DNA of 64,000 nt from the NCBI GenBank assembly GCA_029532415.1, contig JAQOTA010000050.1:2604001-2668000 (forward strand). The letters are read 5' to 3'. Both the position numbers and the translations under genes were made by a program. The DNA is from Marasmius tenuissimus (Eukaryota; Basidiomycota; Agaricomycetes; Agaricales; Marasmiaceae). How positions within the stretch are numbered: position 1 is the first letter of the stretch; each line of letters begins with the position of its first letter. Positions 58,877 through 64,000 of this stretch are shown here, in pieces. The notes under the pieces were generated by a model. The model was not told the origin of the DNA. It searched no databases and worked only from the letters and a program-made list of their open reading frames with translations.

Positions 58877-61800
58877 TTACCCCCCCTCTTGGTTCGAGCT
58901 CCGATGAGAACACATGGACTTCATTTTCGAAAAATTCATCCATTTCAATAACCCTTACTGGTCTAAGTCCAAGCTTCTTGTACTCCTTGACTTTCTCTGG
59001 AGCGTTTTTCAAGTTGCTGGCTGGTTCCCAGGAGTCCTCATCTCGGCTTTCACCTTCCCATCTCACTAAGTAATAAGTTGTCTTTCCACGTATACGATGT
59101 TGCAGGATTCTGTCAACCACCCATTCTAGGTGACCCTTCACCACAATTGGTTCAGGTACAGGTGGCTTTTGTCCAACGATAGTGGGTTCGTTATATGTGG
59201 CAAGTTTGCTGGCATGAAAGACAGGATGATATGCTCGGAATTTCGATGGCATCTGAAGTTTAAAGGTAACCGGTGACAACTTTTCAATAATTGTGAAAGG
59301 TCCCTCGTATCTTGGATTGAGTGCCCGTTCCTTATCCTGATAATCTTTCAGATTCAGTAGTACTTTATCTCCAACTTTGAAGGGAACATTTTGAACCCCC
59401 TGGTCATAGTACCACTTCATCCTTTCAGCTGCGAGCTTCAGGGCTGCTTTCGCTTGCTCCTGAGCATCAAGTCGTTGATGAAAAATGTCGTTAAGGTCGT
59501 TGTTCTTTGAAAGCTCTTTGGCCAACGTTGGTCCAGCTCGTAAGTGTCGACCATACTCCAAGAAGAAAGGACTTGACTTTGTCCCTTCATGTGCTGCGTT
59601 GTTGTAAGCGAATTCTGCCACATTTAGCAGTAGCGACCAATCATCAAGATTGTAGTCAACGTAGCACCGGAGATATTGTTCCAGACTTTGATTCACTCGT
59701 TCTGTTTGTCCATCTGTTTGTGGATGATAAGACGTCGACATCGTTGATTTAATTCCAAGGAGTTTGCACCATTCTTGGAATATTTCAGCAGCGAACTGTG
59801 TTCCTCTATCCGAAATGATCTGATATGGAAGTCCATGCAGAGGGTAGATCCTGTCATACAGTAACCTTGCAAGGTCCTTTGCAGAGAAGTTATTCGTGAT
59901 AGGGAAGAAGTGAGCCCGCTTGGTGAGTCGATCAACCACAACACAGATTGCATTGTATTCGAGCGAAGGTGGTAGCTGGGTAATAAGGTCGATGGAGATA
60001 ATCTCCCAAGGTCCGTTAGGAACCTCGTTTGGCTGTAATGGTCCAAATGGCTGTTCAGGGCGATTCTTGCTACGCTGGCAAGTATCACAACCTGTGACAT
60101 ATTTCTTCACAAAGACTGACATGCCAGGCCACCAATAGTTACGAGTTACTAGTTCGTAAGTCTTCCATCTACCAGGATGTCCGGCAGAGGTGATATCGTG
60201 GTGGATTTGAACAACTCGTCGTCGTAAGTGGTCGTCTGTGCTTCTGGGAATGTAAACTTTCCCTCGATAGAGTAGAAGTCCATTCTCGAAGTTCCAATCT
60301 TCCAGAGATTTCTTGAATTCTCGTGGTCCTGATTCCAGAAGTGACTTATAGTCCTTCGTAAGTTCATCTGATAGCAATGCTTCTTTGACCTCTCTTAGGA
60401 TTTGATCGTCGTCTACAGGCGATTCATGAGTAGCCTCGAGCGCCTGAATGGCAAAAAATTCAGGTTTGAGCAAAATTTGATCGCGATTATCGAGGTTTAC
60501 CCCCTCCTCATGATCTGGCCTCCTGGACAGAGGGTCTTCTGCTTGCATTGTTTTACCAGGTTTATGGTGTAGGGAATAGTTAAAGCGTGTGAGGTACAGA
60601 GCCCATCTCGCTTGCCTCCTTGTTAATTTCTGGGCTGATTTGAAGTATGTCAGATTCTGATGATCCGACCAAATCTCGAATTTTTCCGGATGTCCTTCCA
60701 GATAATGCCTATACTCTTCCAATGCGCGAATTATTGCAAGTAGCTCTTTGTCATAGATCTCATAATTACGTTCATGTATATCAAGAGATTTTGAATAGAA
60801 CGCAACTGGATGCCAGAGTTGATCTGCTGGGTCCAGTTGAGATAAGACAGCGCCAATGGCGAAGTCGCTAGCATCGGTAGAAAGGCGGAATGGACTTGTG
60901 TCATCTGGAATTCGAAGTATGGGAGCTGAAGTAAAGGCCTTTTTCAGAGCCTCAAAAGCATTCTTTTGATCTTCGCCCCATGCCCAAGGTTGTTCCTTCT
61001 TGGTAAGAGTGGTGAGTGGTTTTGCAATCTTCGCAAAATCTTTGATGAATCTACGATAGAAGTTTGCGAATCCCAGGAAAGCTTGCACATGCTTTACTTT
61101 CGCAGGTATTGGCCACTCTTGAACTCCTGAAAGTTTCTTCGGATCCATCGCAACGTGTCCCTTCGAGATGATCATACCAAGATAATCAATTTGATCCTTC
61201 TCAAAGAAGCACTTCTCTGCTTTAGCATAGAGATCGTTATCTCGAAGCCTTTTCAGAACTTCTTGAACGATTTTGCGATGTTCTTCTAAGTCGTTTCCAA
61301 AGATAAGAATGTCGTCTAAATACACCATAACTTTGCCATCCCGGATGAGATCTCCTAAGATGTCATTCATCATCGACTGAAACGTCGCTGGTGCATTCGA
61401 AAACCCAAAGTACATAACCGTAGCCTCAAATAATCCTCGTTTTGTTATGAATGCTGTCTTCCACTCATCACCTTCACGAATGCGGACGTTATTATATCCC
61501 CATCGTAGATCGATCTTGGTGAAAATTGATGCTTGGCTAAGCGAATCAATTAGATCTGAGATCCGTGGAATTGGATAGCGATTCTTCACAGTTACGGAGT
61601 TGAGAGTACGATAGTCCATTACAGGTCTAAGACTTCCATCATGTTTTTTGACAAAGAAGAAAGGTGCGGCTACAGGACTTTTCGAAGGTCTAATGTAACC
61701 CTTTCTGAGTTCCTCATCAATCCACTCATCCAAAGAGTTTCGTTCTTTTGGAGATAGCGGGTATAGTTTGGATGGTTTGGGAAGTGTTGAGTCTTCCACA

Positions 61801-62636
61801 AACTCAATCGGATGGTCGTATGCTTTACGTTCCGGCATCCGCTCTGACTTTCTCTTGGAAAAGACGTCGCCATAGGGGTGTAACCATTTTGGCACATGGG
61901 ACTTCCAATTTCTGGTGTCCTCATCTGATCCGTCGAGATCCTCGTCCAAGTCATCTTCGAACATGGACGCAATAACTTTTGCTTGTTCACGGTCATCTGG
62001 GTCTTCAATATCTACCCAGTTGATATAAGGATTGTCGGAGTCTTCCTCTCCTAAACTGTCCAGTGAGTCATCCCACGGCAATCCTGAATCGAGTTCGAGT
62101 TCTTCGGTTCCAGCCTCGAAATCTGGTGTTTTACGGACTCTAGTGGCGCATGTATCTGGACACCTGGAGAACTTCCATTCACCTTTACGCCAGTCTATTT
62201 CTGGGTTGTGCTTGTAGAGATAAGAGTAGCCAATCATCATTTCCTTGTCCCCAAGTTGGGTGACGAAAAGGTAATGTGTGGTCTTATGGGTCCCAATTTG
62301 CACATAGGCGCGGACATATTCCCTTATTTGTCCTGAAATATTGAAAGTTCCATCCGCATTTTTTACTTCATACGGAGTTGCCAGTTTATTAGTTACCAGG
62401 TGATTTCTTTCAACGAATGATTTATCGATGAAATTCGTTGTGGCACCAGAATCAACTAGAGCCTCGGTCTGCACTTTATATCCGTATACCCAAAGTGTAA
62501 CTGGAATTCTAAAAGAAAAAGTCTTGTTGCGAGCAATATTTACTGTACAAGATTCCAGTCCTACTTCTACTGAGTCCTGCTCAGTGCCGAACGAGGGTAC
62601 ACTAATCCCTGACTGTAGATCACAGACGTTATCCTC
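58848..62636 (-). CDS. Gypsy-2 pol polyprotein with chromodomain, intact frame
   Basis: One uninterrupted frame. It holds protease (ALVDSGATTNFI, about 62463-62430), RT (RPVMDYRTLNSVTVKNRY; YLDD at 61323-61312), RNase H (RLSTDASDFAIGAVLSQ), the integrase zinc site (HHDITSAGHPGRWKTY ... CDTC), the integrase core D (SIDLI, about 59990), D (SDRGTQF, about 59808) and E (QTERVNQS, 59703-59701), and a C-terminal chromodomain (VVDRILQHR ... YYLVRWEGESRDEDSWEP, about 59130-58985). No ATG starts it; the frame is open back to the end of gag at 62636, in the -1 frame relative to gag. It is therefore presumably made by frameshifting as a Gag-Pol fusion. All catalytic residues that I checked are present, so this copy may be active. 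Confidence 0.9.
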   Translation of the reverse strand, partial: EDNVCDLQSGISVPSFGTEQDSVEVGLESCTVNIARNKTFSFRIPVTLWVYGYKVQTEALVDSGATTNFIDKSFVERNHLVTNKLATPYEVKNADGTFNISGQIREYVRAYVQIGTHKTTHYLFVTQLGDKEMMIGYSYLYKHNPEIDWRKGEWKFSRCPDTCATRVRKTPDFEAGTEELELDSGLPWDDSLDSLGEEDSDNPYINWVDIEDPDDREQAKVIASMFEDDLDEDLDGSDEDTRNWKSHVPKWLHPYGDVFSKRKSERMPERKAYDHPIEFVEDSTLPKPSKLYPLSPKERNSLDEWIDEELRKGYIRPSKSPVAAPFFFVKKHDGSLRPVMDYRTLNSVTVKNRYPIPRISDLIDSLSQASIFTKIDLRWGYNNVRIREGDEWKTAFITKRGLFEATVMYFGFSNAPATFQSMMNDILGDLIRDGKVMVYLDDILIFGNDLEEHRKIVQEVLKRLRDNDLYAKAEKCFFEKDQIDYLGMIISKGHVAMDPKKLSGVQEWPIPAKVKHVQAFLGFANFYRRFIKDFAKIAKPLTTLTKKEQPWAWGEDQKNAFEALKKAFTSAPILRIPDDTSPFRLSTDASDFAIGAVLSQLDPADQLWHPVAFYSKSLDIHERNYEIYDKELLAIIRALEEYRHYLEGHPEKFEIWSDHQNLTYFKSAQKLTRRQARWALYLTRFNYSLHHKPGKTMQAEDPLSRRPDHEEGVNLDNRDQILLKPEFFAIQALEATHESPVDDDQILREVKEALLSDELTKDYKSLLESGPREFKKSLEDWNFENGLLLYRGKVYIPRSTDDHLRRRVVQIHHDITSAGHPGRWKTYELVTRNYWWPGMSVFVKKYVTGCDTCQRSKNRPEQPFGPLQPNEVPNGPWEIISIDLITQLPPSLEYNAICVVVDRLTKRAHFFPITNNFSAKDLARLLYDRIYPLHGLPYQIISDRGTQFAAEIFQEWCKLLGIKSTMSTSYHPQTDGQTERVNQSLEQYLRCYVDYNLDDWSLLLNVAEFAYNNAAHEGTKSSPFFLEYGRHLRAGPTLAKELSKNNDLNDIFHQRLDAQEQAKAALKLAAERMKWYYDQGVQNVPFKVGDKVLLNLKDYQDKERALNPRYEGPFTIIEKLSPVTFKLQMPSKFRAYHPVFHASKLATYNEPTIVGQKPPVPEPIVVKGHLEWVVDRILQHRIRGKTTYYLVRWEGESRDEDSWEPASNLKNAPEKVKEYKKLGLRPVRVIEMDEFFENEVHVFSSELEPRGGVMSQIFSLYI

Positions 62637-64000
62637 TACAGTCCTTCGGGAAAATCCACATTGGATCGTCGAATTGCCTTCTTCCCTTTACCGGTTGGTT
62701 GAGAAGGTCCCGCCTGCACTCCATCGACTTGTGCAGTTGTCCCCATTTCGGAAGACTCGGTGTCGACTATTTCCTGGATACTCGCAGAGTTGATGTTGAC
62801 TTCGGATGGGGCATCCGAGGTGTCAATATCGTATTCTTTGGCCATTTCCATTAGCCGTTGGTAGAAGGTTTTGCCGGAGGCTGTACCTTTACCAGAGTTT
62901 CCATTCTTGTTGCCTTGACCTGATGTTGAAGGATTTGACGTTGAAGCTCTTGGAGCAGGTCGTTTATGCTCATTCCCAGGCTTTTCGTAACAATCATTGG
63001 TGTTATGTGTTTTCGATTTAGCCTTGAAGCCTTTACCAGAGCAGATCTGACACAGTTTCTGCTTGGCATCTTGGGAATTTGCGTGTTTCGCCTTGACCTT
63101 CTTTGCCGAGTCTATATCCATCGCATCAGGGTCAGACTTCTTATTATTGCCATTGCCTGTGTTACTGCTACCGCCAGTAGCAAAAACGTCCCTTGTCGAC
63201 TTTTCCGGGTGAAGGAACTTATACGTCTTGATCAGAAGCTCGAGATAAGCATCCCATTTCTTAGGAATCTGGTTGTTAACCTCATAAGGAACCATCACAC
63301 TACGCAGGTCCTTGGGTATAACCTCTCTGAGCTTATCTATGAAAAGATTATCGTCCTCATAGCCAACTACGCGGGCAAGAGTACGATACTGTTCGGCATA
63401 TTTGATAAAGTCCTTGTGCGCCAAGGTTTCGTTCTTCCAGAGGGCAGTAAGCGCCTTCTTGTAGCTTTCTATATCATCTTTCTCTCCATAGATGGCAAGT
63501 TCGTTAACGAATTCTTGGAAAGTGCCCAAGTCTTCGCCTGCAGTAAGCTTATCAAAGTATTTCTGCAGGTACGTTGCAGCAGCACCTCGTACACGGGTAA
63601 GAGCCGTGACGATTTGATGCTTGTCGGTAATGATTCCATAATGCGAGTTGTACAAACTGAGTTGATTTACCCAGTCCTTCAAGTTCACTTTCGAATCTGA
63701 TCCAGAAAATGTTGGTGGTTCTGGGATTTTGAATCCAGCTTTTCCACCACCACCACCGGTTGCGTTATCGACTGACAAGGCATTGAATTGGTCCCGGTAG
63801 TGCTGTATTTGTTCTTTCATGGATTCCATAACCGCAGTTTGCATCTGCGTCATGAGTTTCAGATCGTTGATTTGTGACTGAAGTACAAAGGTGTTGTTGT
63901 ATGCTCCACTCAGTTCAGGATTGAATTGATCTTTGATTGCTACGACATGATTGTCAACAACCCTTTTCATCCTGTTTACTGCATCTCCATGGGCATTTCG
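62636..64000 (-). CDS. Gypsy-2 gag, runs off the window
   Basis: The open frame ends with TAG at 62638-62636 and continues past base 64000; the ATG at 63970 may be internal. The core (FSGSDSKVNLKDWVNQLSLY, KDFIKYAEQYRTLARVVGYE) is a Ty3-type gag. A single zinc knuckle CQICSGKGFKAKSKTHNTND-C has a long spacing (C-x2-C-x12-H-x4-C) at about 63060-62990. A Ser/Gly/Asn-rich linker follows. The adjacent pol is in the -1 frame. No stops were seen. Confidence 0.88.
   Translation of the reverse strand, partial: RNAHGDAVNRMKRVVDNHVVAIKDQFNPELSGAYNNTFVLQSQINDLKLMTQMQTAVMESMKEQIQHYRDQFNALSVDNATGGGGGKAGFKIPEPPTFSGSDSKVNLKDWVNQLSLYNSHYGIITDKHQIVTALTRVRGAAATYLQKYFDKLTAGEDLGTFQEFVNELAIYGEKDDIESYKKALTALWKNETLAHKDFIKYAEQYRTLARVVGYEDDNLFIDKLREVIPKDLRSVMVPYEVNNQIPKKWDAYLELLIKTYKFLHPEKSTRDVFATGGSSNTGNGNNKKSDPDAMDIDSAKKVKAKHANSQDAKQKLCQICSGKGFKAKSKTHNTNDCYEKPGNEHKRPAPRASTSNPSTSGQGNKNGNSGKGTASGKTFYQRLMEMAKEYDIDTSDAPSEVNINSASIQEIVDTESSEMGTTAQVDGVQAGPSQPTGKGKKAIRRSNVDFPEGL

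Noticed and set aside
62600..62700. Classical -1 slippery heptamer at the Gypsy-2 gag/pol overlap
   Set aside because: The sequence before the gag stop (GAT TTT CCC GAA) does not fit X-XXY-YYZ in the gag frame; the mechanism is left open.

Overview
The window looks like repeat-rich chromosomal DNA of a filamentous fungus, most likely an agaricomycete basidiomycete. Host-type genes have many short introns (about 50-70 nt, GT..AG), and the mobile elements are Ty1/copia and chromodomain Ty3/gypsy types typical of mushroom genomes. No rRNA, CRISPR array or convincing tRNA was seen. The species cannot be named from the sequence.

Layout. 1-3211 (-): left-truncated 11-exon gene of an uncharacterised fungal family with two in-frame stops. 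3442-4225 (+): small three-exon orphan. 8.0-20.7 kb: degenerate array of lineage-specific gene families: two-finger C2H2-type zinc-finger genes (8014-9008 and 15799-16683, -), an unknown 'family A' (about 12.9-13.6 and 19.6-20.4 kb, -), an unknown 'block B' (about 14.25-15.18 kb) and a 466-bp hAT-like MITE (18184-18649). 21.4-55.8 kb: deep transposon nest. 55.8-58.1 kb: third family A copy and second block B copy. 58.2-64.0 kb (-): a chromodomain gypsy element with open gag and pol, running off the right edge.

The nest is the main result. A gypsy element (Gypsy-1, TSD TTATC) was hit by a copia element (Copia-2, TSD CCCCT). Copia-2 was then hit by a solo gypsy-like LTR (TSD GTTAT), a MITE (TSD TATTATTA), another copia (Copia-1, TSD TAACC) and an unclassified 2.7-kb element. 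A second copy of the 2.7-kb element lies in opposite orientation at 21383-24087. The segment between the two copies (24088-39916) is inverted: target-site duplications of both 2.7-kb copies, of Gypsy-1 and of Copia-2 only pair up, and the Copia-2 gag frame only joins, if that segment is flipped back. Flipping it also puts the third zinc-finger gene (37671-39095, now +) on the same strand as its two relatives.

The 2.7-kb element is the best candidate for something undescribed. It has TGTA...TACA ends, a 4-5 bp TSD, a spliced 213-codon gene matching no family I know, and about 20 scattered copies of a TCCGAAG/CTTCGGA-type palindromic motif. Gypsy-1, Copia-2 and the first gene carry stops, many of them CGA-to-TGA type; Copia-1 has one such lesion, and Gypsy-2 has none in its visible frames.
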